Origin: Thunnus maccoyii | Taxonomy: Eukaryota; Chordata; Actinopteri; Scombriformes; Scombridae | Direction of reading: 5' to 3' | NCBI RefSeq assembly: GCF_910596095.1 | Contig: NC_056544.1 | Span: 17,655,155 to 17,719,154 of the forward strand | Length of the DNA: 64,000 nucleotides | In this document: positions 1 to 13,100 of the stretch, piece after piece | Position numbering within the stretch: the first letter of the stretch is position 1 | Layout: every line of letters starts with the position of its first letter | The notes under the pieces: generated by a model | Told to the model about the DNA's origin: nothing | Databases searched by the model: none | What the model saw: the letters and a program-made list of their open reading frames with translations, nothing else | Program-made: the position numbers and the translations under genes

Positions 1-28
1 GTGTGTGTGTGTGTGTGTGTGTGTGTGT
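1..28. repeat. (GT)n microsatellite
   Basis: Pure GT dinucleotide run at the window edge. It forms the polypyrimidine/GT-rich end of the intron before the next-to-last canonical coding exon of kinase copy 0. The same intron in copies A and B has only a short interrupted GT stretch, so the tract expanded in copy 0. Confidence 0.95.
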
Positions 29-32
29 TTAG

Positions 33-822
33 TTCGCAGTCTGGGATGTTAGAGTCTTCGCTGGAAGTCAGTGACAGTGACATGTCTTGGACATCTGAGG
101 ACTCCACCACATCTGGTAAGAAACAGTCACCTCCCCTTGTGTTTGAATCATTGTTCATTCAAAGGATGGATGAGGTATTTAATGTCCTTTGACTTTCAGA
201 TGACTCCAGGACCACAGAGGAGGAGGACAAGAAAATGACAAAGAAGAAGAAGAAGAAGAACTGCTTCCGGCGCTTCTTCTCTTGGATGAAGAAGAACTTT
301 TGCTGCTGCTGGACTGGTGTCGAAGAGGACGATTTAGGTAAGAAGGGAGGATCTGTGAAGGTTTTTATTGCATGATTTTCTATAAAAACCTTCGCAGATC
401 TTCAAGGTGAGTTGGACACTCTAAATTGTATAGGTATGTATAAGTATTCAGTGAAGAAAATACTTTTAAGAGTAGGCATAAAACTTTCCTTTTTGATAAA
501 GCTTATAGTTAGGACCGCCCAGGCTCACCTTGGATCAGCCCTTAGTTATGCTGCTATAGGCCTAGACTGCCTTCCCATGATGCATTGAGCTCCAGTCTCC
601 TCCTCCTCCTCCTCTCCATCTGTATTCATTCATGTACCATTAATGCATGTAACTAACTTGGCTTCTTCCCTGGAGTTTTTTGTGCTTTCTCATCTCGCAG
701 GAAACCGTGGGTTGCAGGCCGAGCCTTCACGGTCCTTCGCAGTACTGTTAGTGTCCTTCCCTGGCTATTGCTGCTGTTATTGTTATTGTTATTGTTATTG
801 TTATGATTGTTGTTATTCTTGA
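33..822 (+). CDS. HIPK-like kinase copy 0, C-terminal exons only, with stop-loss extension
   Basis: Partial gene whose kinase domain lies upstream of the window. Visible coding exons are 33-115, 200-337 and 701-822, all bounded by AG/GT. They encode the Ser/Asp/Glu-rich tail, then a Lys run and the peptide CFRRFFSWMKKNFCCCW, nearly identical to copies A and B. In A and B translation stops at TAA just before the last donor. Here that codon is TTA (334-336), and splicing 337 to 701 stays in frame through what is 3'UTR in the other copies. This adds about 41 residues ending in alternating Cys-Tyr encoded by a TGTTAT repeat, with stop TGA at 820-822. An AATAAA lies at 848-853. The exons are sure by homology; whether the extension is made is inference. 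Confidence 0.75.
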
Positions 823-864
823 TTGTCTTTACTCTGATGCTGTCAAAAATAAAAATTTGAATGT

Positions 865-1258
865 TTAATTAAAAATCAGAGTAACTTCCTTTGTTAAGGT
901 GAACACTGTTGGTAGAATAGGCAGAGTCTCATCAAAGATATCTCCCAGATTCCTTACGGTGGTGCTGGAGGCCAGGTCAATGCCATCTAGAGTAGCCATA
1001 TCATTAGATAATGTGTTTCCAAGGTGTTTAGGGCCAAGCACAATAACTCCACCACCACCAGCGCTCTCCACCACCATCATCAAAACACCAAATGAGGGAA
1101 TATCTTTTTGAAAAATGGTGTTTCTCAGCCTTGACAATGATTCTACAAGTCTCTGGAACTCTTCTGGAGGGATGAACACCATCCCATATGATACGTTGCT
1201 TTTTCATCGCACTCAGAAAAAAATCCATATTGTCACAGCACTACTAACATATTCTTCA
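865..1258 (-). mobile_element. LINE reverse-transcriptase fragment
   Basis: The minus-strand reading contains VLGPKHLGNTLSND followed by LDGI.LASSTTVRNLG.IFDETL. This is the palm/thumb block typical of CR1/L2/Rex-type non-LTR reverse transcriptases, where LDG..L.....VRNLGV.FD precedes the thumb. Only about 105 codons are open and the core YADD region is missing, so it is a dead fragment. The same fragment follows kinase copies A and B. Confidence 0.7.
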
Positions 1259-1689
1259 TAACAGCCAGGTTTCATTAAGACAAAATGAATAAATATGATA
1301 ATCTGATATGAAATTGTTTATTAATATACCTTTAGATGACAGATCTAATGTTTGAGTCCACATTTAATTCTCCTACTTTGTTGTACTATTGCAGTGGTGG
1401 TGTTAATTTTTCATGTATATCTTCACTTCTGTTTACTTTAGATTTAATTGATTGAAGAAGTTGGGGGCAGACACAGTTTCTATGGGGCTTTGGGTGGGCA
1501 ACTACTGGAATATATTTAATAACATCATCCTCTGACTTTTGAAATGTTTCGTTCATAGCTAATGATGGTTTATTGTTTATGGTTATTTACAATCTTGCAC
1601 CTCAATGTCTTAAATAGTTTGTAACAACCTGTAGTCTTGGATCAAAGTTATCAAGAGCTCCACTAGAGAGGACTCTTATGTTGACTTCT

Positions 1690-2165
1690 TTTCAGTTGAG
1701 ACAAGGCAAGTTTATTTGTACAGCATATTTCAACAAGGCAATTCAAAGTGCCTTATATAAAACATTAAACATTTAATGTATTAACACAAAGTGCAAAAGC
1801 AACACATTATAAAGGACTTTTAAATACAATACAAGAGAATAGAAAGCCAAAATAAGATAAAATAGAATAACACAGATAAAATACGAGAATGAAAGTTACA
1901 ATGAAGTGTAAGAAAAGAATCAAGAGCTTCAAATTTGATTTAATAAAGCCCACGTCATTTGCTGGACACCATCTTGACAGCAAGCGGTTGAATGATGACA
2001 TGTAACTATACATGTCATCACTGGTCAGATTAGGCAGGGGCCCAAAGAAAACTATGGAGTCCAACATTGTCTTTGCATATGTACCCCCCGACTCAACATT
2101 AATTTTAGTAACCTACGATTGGCGTAATCGGGAATCATTTCCGCCAACATGAATAAAGATTGTAC
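1690..2165 (-). mobile_element. Non-LTR element 3' part with SGNH-hydrolase-like relic
   Basis: Reading the minus strand gives [15 protein letters not shown] (the G-x-N-D block III of SGNH/GDSL esterases), an in-frame interruption, and then SDSIVFSGPLPNLTSDDMYS. It degenerates and ends in a LINE-like 3' terminus around 1700-1770 (RC: ...GTACAAATAAACTTGCCTTG). Some fish and CR1-type LINEs carry an esterase-like ORF; assignment to such an element is inference. The coding frame is broken. Confidence 0.55.
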
Positions 2166-2186
2166 CATATTTACGTTTATGCTTTT

Positions 2187-4250
2187 TTTGAGCATCACAA
2201 CCCCCGCGAAATGACTTGTCTCACAGAATCAGAATTTGATCCATTCGGTCCAATCACATTTCGAAAGTCTAAAATAGCCGCACGATTGAATTGTTTTATC
2301 CCCATTCAAGTTAGCCGGAGGGCTAAACCGAAAGTAGCCGGCTCGGCTAGCGAAAGTCACTAGTGCGCTTGCTCTATGAGCACAATGATCCCGGAAGATC
2401 TGGGTAATTTTATACCCAGAAGGCAAACTTTTTGGCTTCATGTGCCACTGAGCAACTTTCCTAGGAATGAACGGGGCCCCGCCTCCGACACTGTATCCAG
2501 TTCTCTTTGTACATCCGTGTCCCTCACCAGTCAACAACAAAATACAATATTGATATCATGTTGGTCCAATGACAGTTTCCAAATTTCATCTTCAAATCTC
2601 TACAACGGTAAAGCAATAGTCCAAATTTCCTTTTTTCAGATTTAGAGGTTACGTTTCACTTCGTTATCGAGCAGTAGGCCTAGATAGCTGCTTCCGTTAG
2701 CTAACGCAACAGTTGGCTTGTTGTAGCAGCCCTGAAGGGCTGTTGAGGACTGTTGTTAAAGCCTCTGGAAATGTGGCTTTAAATAGTAAAAATGATATCA
2801 AATGATATCAAAGTTGAGTGTCTCATTAAGCATCCACAAAAATCTGAATGAAAAAAAACATTCATAACTATTAGAAAACCTAGCTCCAAAACAACTCATT
2901 TGGCTGCTCAAACCATTTCTCAGGATTGTGGGGAAGAGCTCACTCTCAGCTCAAGTACCATTTCATTTTCCATTCAATGTTGACATGGTATAAACTACTA
3001 AATCTATGAAATGGACTCTTCTTGGGTTAGAAAGCTTGACAAATCAACTAATTAGAAAACTAGGTTAGAACACCCAAATCTGTGTTTTTATTTAACTGTA
3101 TCTCCCAGAGTATAGCGCCAACAGTATTAGCATTCTCCATTCATATAAATTAAACGGTTAGCATAGCTTAAACGTTTTGCTATTAACTACAAAATATATC
3201 AAATGGACCCTACTTGGTTGAAAGCTTGGACAATTCACTAACTAACAAATTAGGTTAGACCACCCAAATCTGTGTTTTTATTTAACTGCGCTTCCACACA
3301 GACCACACATATTTGTGTTTTATTGAACTATACCATCCAGACTAAGAAGCTAAGTGCTTTAGCATCTTTCATTCACTTACATGAAACCGTTAGCATTAGC
3401 TTTGCTATGCTACATTTTGGAGCTACTTATCCAGATTTGGGTGGTGTACCCCAGTCTGCTGGTTAGCTTAACACAGTAATTTTCAAACCATGTCAGGCTC
3501 ATTTGAATTTATCAGTGTAGCTAAAAAAAAAGCGCCGTGCATTGTTTTCTCATGGAGGAGACGATAGTAAGTGTTGTGGAGTCAGCTTGGCCAGATAGCC
3601 ACATCAATTATCTTTCTCCTAAATATGATTGGGCAGGTATTTATTGCAGAGTTACCCTTGCTTAGCCCTGCCTAATTGCAACCCAATAACAAAGGAAGGG
3701 GGAGAGACTTTCTAAAGAATTACATTACAGGCTATGTCAAAGGCTATGTTCTCATACTTTTTAGGTGTTGAATATGCACGAGATCCCAAATTACATACTT
3801 AAGAGCAAATCATGTATTTGTCTTTCCAGTGACTTTAAGCTAACAGGAGAATGGATTTGGACTGGGGGCTGCAGCAGCCTCAGGACGCCACCGAGGAGCA
3901 GCTGGAGAGCTCCGCTCTGTCCGGGCTGGACCCTCAGCGGGACTACAGTGACATGCTGCAACCAGACGTACCACTGCTCTAAGGTGAGCTCCTCTCAACA
4001 ACAGTAGAAAGTTAACAACATAGTTTAAATGAAACAACTAGGAGAGTAAGCTTGTTTGTCATTGTTGCTAATGATATCAGACTGGTTAACCAGCAGAACA
4101 CACTGAATAAAGAAGTTTCACATTGAAAATCAGTGTTTCTCTGATACTTTTCAGCGGGCACAGGACGTCTGGTAGGGGCTGCTAGCTGAGCTGCTGCTAA
4201 CATTTGCTCAGTTCGTTTCTCTGATTGCTTAAGATCCAGATGTTCAGCAG
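2187..4250. repeat. Dispersed repeat block, kinase-unit copy 1
   Basis: This segment begins after the SGNH relic and recurs in the next unit (about 17,162-19,085) and, more diverged, at about 35,500-35,890. Shared landmarks are the stretch around GTTGGCTTGTTGTAGCAGCC, repeated TTAGCATTAGC-type segments, and a segment around 4045-4090 repeated near 35,820. No transposase was recognised, and the ends were not determined. It may be a non-autonomous DNA element or several nested ones. Confidence 0.6.
3851..3982 (+). CDS. Small ORF MDLDWGLQQ..., 43 aa, hypothetical
   Basis: ATG-initiated ORF of 43 codons beginning MDLDWGLQQPQDAT and rich in Gln, Leu and acidic residues. Its TAA is followed at once by a donor-like GGTGAGCT. 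The homologous ORF in the next unit (18,902-19,081) has the same first 38 or so codons but then diverges and is longer. A degenerate third copy lies near 35,745. Occurrence inside a repeat suggests an exon of a mobile element rather than a host gene. No domain is recognised, and it may not be translated. Confidence 0.3.
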   Translation: MDLDWGLQQPQDATEEQLESSALSGLDPQRDYSDMLQPDVPLL

Positions 4251-4282
4251 GTGTTGTGCCGTATCAAGCACCCCTGCCGTGA

Positions 4283-6961
<2,679 letters not shown>

Positions 6962-7502
6962 ACTGCTGTGAATGTACTTGTCGCTGTTGATTTCTGGGGC
7001 CTTAAAGGGGCCCCCACAAACTGGTGGTGCAGTGGAGTAACGTCATTTGGATAATAATTGGATGATTGGATAATAAAGCTACAGTAAGTGCATTTAGCAT
7101 CACATGCTGTTTATATGTATACAATTTATAATAAAATGGCTTGACCTAATATTTCAACATTATAATACAGTCTTGATCATATTACTATGTAATTATGTAA
7201 ACTAAAATAAAACTGTTACACTAAAAGTTGGGACAAATACAGTTAATATATAGGCTACTTATGTAGCCTACATCTCCATTTATTCCATATGCAGAGATGC
7301 TGATGCAATTCAGTGTAAAACAAAAAATTCAAAAACAATGCATTAACTAATGTTGATAATATTTTCATGAAAGTGATGTGTTTCTCCCAGCATCAAATAC
7401 TTTTGAGAGTATAGTCGTAGGACTGGTGCTGATAAGTGGAGTAAGTTTCATGGATGTGATACTTTCCTCGTGGGAGATAGCAGGGGGTGCATTTCCTTGC
7501 CC

Positions 7503-7547
<45 letters not shown>

Positions 7548-7548
7548 A
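7503..7548. repeat. (TA)n(TG)n compound microsatellite
   Basis: Run of TA followed by TG repeats just upstream of the LINE fragment. The corresponding inverted position in the next unit (about 19,838-19,863) has a shorter tract. Confidence 0.95.
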
Positions 7549-7559
7549 TTTCAAAATAG

Positions 7560-8033
7560 ACCTCTTAAATCCTAATAAACACAAACTGACTGATGAGTTC
7601 ATTGATACAATGTATAGTATGAGTTTATATTCAATGATCAGTGGACCAAGCAAAATAACATCACACTGTAATAGACAATATATTTACAAATATTATGGAA
7701 GACAACACAGTAAGCAGGCTATTAATTAATGACATCAGTGACCATTTGCCAGTCTTTGTTATCTATGACTGTGATTATGGGAAGGATCAGGATGCCAGAA
7801 AATTAAAATACAGGTATGACTATGGTGGAATCCATAAGCACATTTAAACATGAATCAGTAACACAAAACTGGAAAAGAAAAGCCTGTATAATGAAGAAGA
7901 TACTGACAAAGCCTAAGAAACATTTCTAAAAATATGTTTAGATCATTATATGACAAAAACTGTCCAATAAAACAATACATCAGAAAGCAAAATTGTATAG
8001 ACAGGCCTTGGATCACAAAGGGGATACAAAATG
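7560..8033 (+). mobile_element. LINE endonuclease-end fragment
   Basis: Plus-strand codons read LTDEFIDTMYSMSLY, ISGPSKITSH, IDNIFTN and LLINDISDHLPVFVIYDCDY. The last is the conserved SDH block at the end of the apurinic-type endonuclease domain of non-LTR retrotransposons. Homology with the next unit ends abruptly at about 8033, where palindromic repeats begin. The same segment is in opposite orientation at about 19,430-19,830. Confidence 0.75.
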
Positions 8034-8039
8034 TGATAC

Positions 8040-8722
8040 GTTCAGGGCACATGTGGTTTCCGGATGTTTGACATGTGAAGTATTCAAGGGCACATGTGGT
8101 TTTCTGACGTTTCACATGTGAAGTATTCAAGGGCACATGTGGTTTTCGGCCGATTGGCTGCTGATTTTCACATATAAAAGTTTGCATTCAAAATGTCTTT
8201 TATCACCTGAATGTTTAATTTCACAAGAAATGTTTCACTTCACACGTGACTTTATCCCTTTCACATGCTAAGTTTGCATTCACATATAAAACTAAAAACT
8301 TTTTTTTCACATGCGAATTTAAGATGATTCACATGTAATTTCCAAATGTGAAACTTAGGTACACATGTGAGGTCACAACATGTGAAATGTTTCACTTCAC
8401 ACGTGACCTTATCCCTTTCATATGTAAAGTTTGCATTACGCATATAAAACCAAAAACATGTGATTATAAGATACACATGTGATTTTCAAATGTGAAACTT
8501 AGGTTCATTTGTGAAATGTTTCACTTCACATGTGACACTATCCATTTCACATGTATTATGTATCTTAAAAATCACATGTGAAAAAAGACAACATGTTTTT
8601 AGCTTCACATGTGAATTTTAAGATACACATGTGATTTCCAAATGTGAAATCAAAGCATCACATGTGAAATGTTTCGGTTCACATGTGAAAGACTGAATTT
8701 CACATGTGCTTTTTCGTAGGGG
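8040..8722. repeat. CACATGTG palindrome array
   Basis: About 680 bp packed with the 8-bp palindrome CACATGTG and its one-mismatch variants, often in the longer palindrome TTCACATGTGAA and separated by 10-40 bp of AT-rich sequence. It sits between two parts of a LINE. The next unit keeps only its last part (21,262-21,365). The spacing is too irregular for a classical satellite. Confidence 0.85.
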
Positions 8723-9119
8723 TGCTTACTTTACACACATCAACACAGCGTGAATACCTTCATTCATCATTAACAAATTAATTATTTCGACTAAACAGTG
8801 AAAGAACTTGAGCACTTTTCAAACAGCTAACCATCAAATTTCCAAACCTGATTTTGCATCTGTTTATTTCAGGATATTGTATATGCTTAAAAGCATGAAT
8901 GACTTTCAAATATGCAGAGGAGGAGTAGAACTGCGGAGTTTAAATGTATTAATTATCCTATATGTTAATTGTTTGCACAAAATAAGCGGCAGCACACACA
9001 ACACATCAGCTTTATCTTCATTCTACCATTGTCAACATATTTTGATTTATGTATATTTATATTTGAGGTGTACAGAATGTATATTTTGGTATGTCAGGTG
9101 CTTCACAGAGGTGAACTCT

Positions 9120-9480
9120 TTTCAGCTGTTGCTGTGTTTAAAGGGAATGAGAGGAGTCTATGTGATCGGTCATTACTGAAGCTTGGCCTGACTCCACCTG
9201 CTGATTCTGTATTCCTCCCACTAATAATGTGTTCAGTATCTCCTCCACGTTAGCACCAGACTATTTCCAGGTGTTTGAGTGTACCAGAGACCAGCACAAT
9301 TATAATACTAGGCATGCAAATTCAGAATGCAGTGATATAGCAGTTTTTGAATCTAAAGCATTTAAGTGTGTGGAGACTAAAATTTGGAACAGTTTTCCAG
9401 ATGATGTGAGATCTTCAGATTCTATTTCCTTTTTTTAAATGGATGTAAAAACTTTTCATTGAATAAAATTAAAGGAGTAG
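9120..9480 (+). mobile_element. LINE RT C-terminal end
   Basis: Plus-strand reading has APDYFQVFECTRDQHNYNTRHA followed by FKCVETKIWNSFPDDVRSSDS. This is the usual C-terminal end of LINE reverse transcriptase ORFs (YNTR...IWN.LP..I). Frames are broken. The region 8,723-9,120 upstream is AT-rich with no recognised content. Confidence 0.65.
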
Positions 9481-9839
9481 AGATGGATGAATGTATCTAG
9501 TATTTACATAAAAAACATGCAACTTGTAATGAGTATCTACTGTATCTACATGTCACAACTGTCAGTCAATAATGTAGCAGGGGCACAGCAGCTAGGATTA
9601 CTATGGACATTAGTTACTTTAACATTTAGTGTTTTTCATAATTGTATAACAGTAAAAAGTTTTATTGCAGAATGTATCTGACAGTACCTGGTTCAAAACT
9701 TTATTTATATTTGAATTGAAGGTGATGTTGTTGTGAGGCCTTTAGAACTCATGTTAACTGAGTTTTGTTACATCATCAATCATCAATCATCATTCCATCA
9801 AAGGAATCTGGAGATGATGTTGCGCATAAATTAGAATTC

Positions 9840-9946
9840 TGTGAGTTCTACTCATTTTAGTTTGAGTGGTTGAACGGACACCAACACTCAAATTAACAAG
9901 TAAGCCATTGTAAGAAGAGGACTGTAAATCGACCACTGTGATACAG
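9840..9946 (+). other. Probable 5' untranslated exon of kinase copy A
   Basis: A conserved block ends in ACTGTGATACAG followed by donor GTAAGA at 9947. The matching block in copy B ends at 22,986. No ATG in frame with the kinase is present, so it would be a noncoding first exon spliced to the acceptor at 10,145. The upstream limit is a guess. Confidence 0.5.
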
Positions 9947-9997
9947 GTAAGACGCTCTTTCTGTCTCTTGGATGTAGCAATATTTCTGTTAGTACTG

Positions 9998-10083
9998 AAA
10001 TATTCCAGTAAAGTACAAGTACCTCACAATTGTACTTAAGTACAGTACTTGAGTAAATGTACTTAGTTACTTTCCACCACTAG
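9998..10083. mobile_element. MITE fragment (fish AGTACTTAAGTAC type)
   Basis: Minus strand reads TAGTGGTGGAAAGTAACTAA and continues with AAGTAC repeats. This resembles the terminus of a hAT-like non-autonomous repeat abundant in teleosts. It lies in intron 1 of kinase copy A. The homologous insertion in copy B is at 23,033-23,137, so it predates the duplication. Confidence 0.6.
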
Positions 10084-10169
10084 AATTAAAACACTGTTGT
10101 GGTCATTTAGAGTGAATGAAAGTAACTTCTCCAATTTCTTTTCAGCTTTCTGAGAGACTATTGACGACA

Positions 10170-13100
10170 ATGTCATCCATGACCTGTAATAAGAACCCCT
10201 TCGAACTCCCCGAAACATATGAATTCATGAAGGTTTTGGGACAAGGCGGCTTTGGAGTGGTGCTGAAATGTCTGAAGAAAGACACAAAAGACATTGTGGC
10301 TGTAAAGATCCCAAGACACGACCACGACCACAACGCTACTGACATAAAGGAGGTAGGACACTTTATTGATTTTCGATGTTCACAGCCGTAAAAGAGTTTG
10401 TACAGTAAGGGGTACACTGAGTATTCAGTATTAAGTAAGTTATATTTGGTAATTACAGGTGCAAAAAGGCAATTCCCTTCAGTTAGTGCTAAATAATACA
10501 GTAACAGGCACATCCATTGACAAGTATTTACTTGGTATGATGCTCTGCCTTTCTAAACTGTCCTCTTAGTCCAACTGTTTCCCCTGACTTTCATACAAGT
10601 TAACATATGAACTATCTGTAAACAACTAATCCTTTCAAACTTGTCTCCAGTTTTGTATGCTGAAGAACTTGATGCACCACAACTTGGACAAATACAATAT
10701 TGTCAAGTTTTATGATTGGTTTGAGGTGAGGAATGGAAAGGCCCTGGTCTTCGAGTCGTTGGACATCAGCTTAGGCAAATACATTCGCTATCATCACCCA
10801 TTATGTCTGAGTAAAATCAGAGTCATCATCCAACAGGTATGAATATGGTACCATTAGATAGCAAGTAAAGCACTGAACACTGTGTCAGTTTGAAACTGTG
10901 CTACATGCTCTTATCTTATATTACTGACCTTGTACTTTGCAGTTGGCCACAGCATTCGACGCACTCAAGAGAATCAGAGTGATCCATACTGATGTCAAAC
11001 TAGACAATATAATGGTGGTGAATCGCTGGACTAATCCCCTCAGAGTCAAGTTGATAGACTTCGGTTTGGCCACGCCCGCAACTCAAACCTGGACGGGCAT
11101 GAGATTGCAGACAGTTTACTACAGGTGAGGTCTATAGAGATACTGATCATTATTATACTGGAGTGAGATTGTAGTCTTGCAATTTTACTATAAGTAGCTG
11201 CGTGCTTTCTGTCTATACGTGTTATTTTAGTTTGTCACTGTGCTAGACTGTATTTTCAATACTTAAAATATGACAATGTTCCTCATTCTCTGTAATGCTT
11301 TTCTTCCACATTCAGGGCTCCGGAAATCATTTTGGGCCTTCCATGTTCGGAGGCCATTGATATGTGGTCACTGGGAAGTGTGCTGGCTGCCATGATCCTC
11401 GGCTGTATACTGTTCCCTGCAAAAGATGAATATGAAGCAGTAAGTTACTAAGCTAAGTCGTGTTAGAGCCACCGCTCTTCAGCAGTGGAGTTTAGCTAAC
11501 GCTCAGTTGGTGATTCAAAACTGTGAGGGAAAATTAAGATTAAAATGGTCTTTGTTTAACATCAGTACCTCAGTAGAAAGTACTGTGATCAAGGTCATAC
11601 ATTAGACTGTACATTAGCTAGTGTTGCTAGAATTTTAGCAACAGTATTTAGACAAGAAGACATAAGTGGCATGCCTGTTGCATATCTTATTGTGATGCTG
11701 TGTTTTATCTCCAGATGCAATTCATGACTGAACTCCTGGGTCAGCCAGCGGACGATCTACTGAGGAAGGGAAGGAAAACACACTGTTTTTTCAACAAGAC
11801 TGACACCGACGGCTGGAGGCTGATGGTACCACAACAATTCATCTTTACCAATCTCTTCTCTAATTAAGTTGACGTATTTCAGTCTTCCAACATTTAACAG
11901 TTAATCAGTTAGATTTATTGCCATATATTGAACCTTCTTTTAGACACCTGAAGAGTACTGGGGGAAATTTCATCAGCCTCGCATTGACCACAGGAAGTTC
12001 AAACATCCCTCTCTGGATTACTTGAAACAGGTAAGTGTTAAGTAGGTGGTAGCTGTCATTGTTACTGTCAGTTGATGTCTTTTGATGAATCATGAGGACG
12101 AGTTTACTGATGGTGGATTTGACCATTGTTTCTTAAACTAGATTCGTCAAGAGGATAGCTGTGATGAAGCTGTGGATTGGGAGAAATGTACTGAGCTTCT
12201 GAAGGCAATGCTCAAAATAAATGAGGCTGAGAGGATTACCCCCAGTGAAGTCCTCACTCATCCTTTCATTGCACAAGGCTGCAACAACTCTCGGTAAATA
12301 TGTGCGTGTGTGTCTGTGTGTGTGTGGCCTATCATAGGCTACTTCTTGGGGACAAATTTCAGACTTAAGACCAGTTAATTGGGGATGGCTTGTCCAACTG
12401 GGGACAAAAGCTGTGTCCCCAATTGGGGAAAAAGCTCATTTTTGGGTCAGTGGTTATGGTTAGTGTTAGGGTAAGTCTCCATGAAATTAATGTAGGTTTA
12501 TGTAATGTTGTAATAATGTATGTAAAAGTGACCGTGACCTGATATCTGTGTGTGTGTGTGCTGAGATATTGGTAGTGATTTGAGTACATGTTATCAGACA
12601 ACAGTAAGTGTCAGTGATAGTTTATGATTTGATCATTAATTGATGTCCATACTTTCTTATTGTGGGGGTAAGTTCTGTGTCCTGGCCATCAATGTAACAG
12701 TGAACGTTTGTCTTTTGATAGCAATGAAGCTCCAGAGGCAGCAGCTGCTCAACCCAGCCAGACCCAGACCCAGACCCAGACCGAGTCCGAGTCCGAAGTG
12801 CCAGCAGAGAAGACCACGGTAGATGAGAGGTAGGTGTTAACTCATCCTTGTCTTCTTTAGAGGAGTGTGTGGTACAGAGGCCACACTTCCTGCTTTTATC
12901 AGATTCAATCCTCCTTTTGGCTCAACACAAACTCATAGTGCTCTCTTTGATAAAAAAAAAAAATCTTTGAAAAAAACTGCATTTACAACTCCAAAGCAGG
13001 TTTTTAGGGAGAATCCAAACACTGAGCCTAAAACTCTGTTGTGTTAGCAGCTCACAGTTATCTGAAGTTTACACTGTAAAAACCTCCAGGGTTTCAAAAC

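Noticed and set aside
8040-8722. CRISPR-like array
   Set aside because: Motifs are short palindromes at uneven spacing with no constant repeat/spacer pattern, and the setting is eukaryotic.
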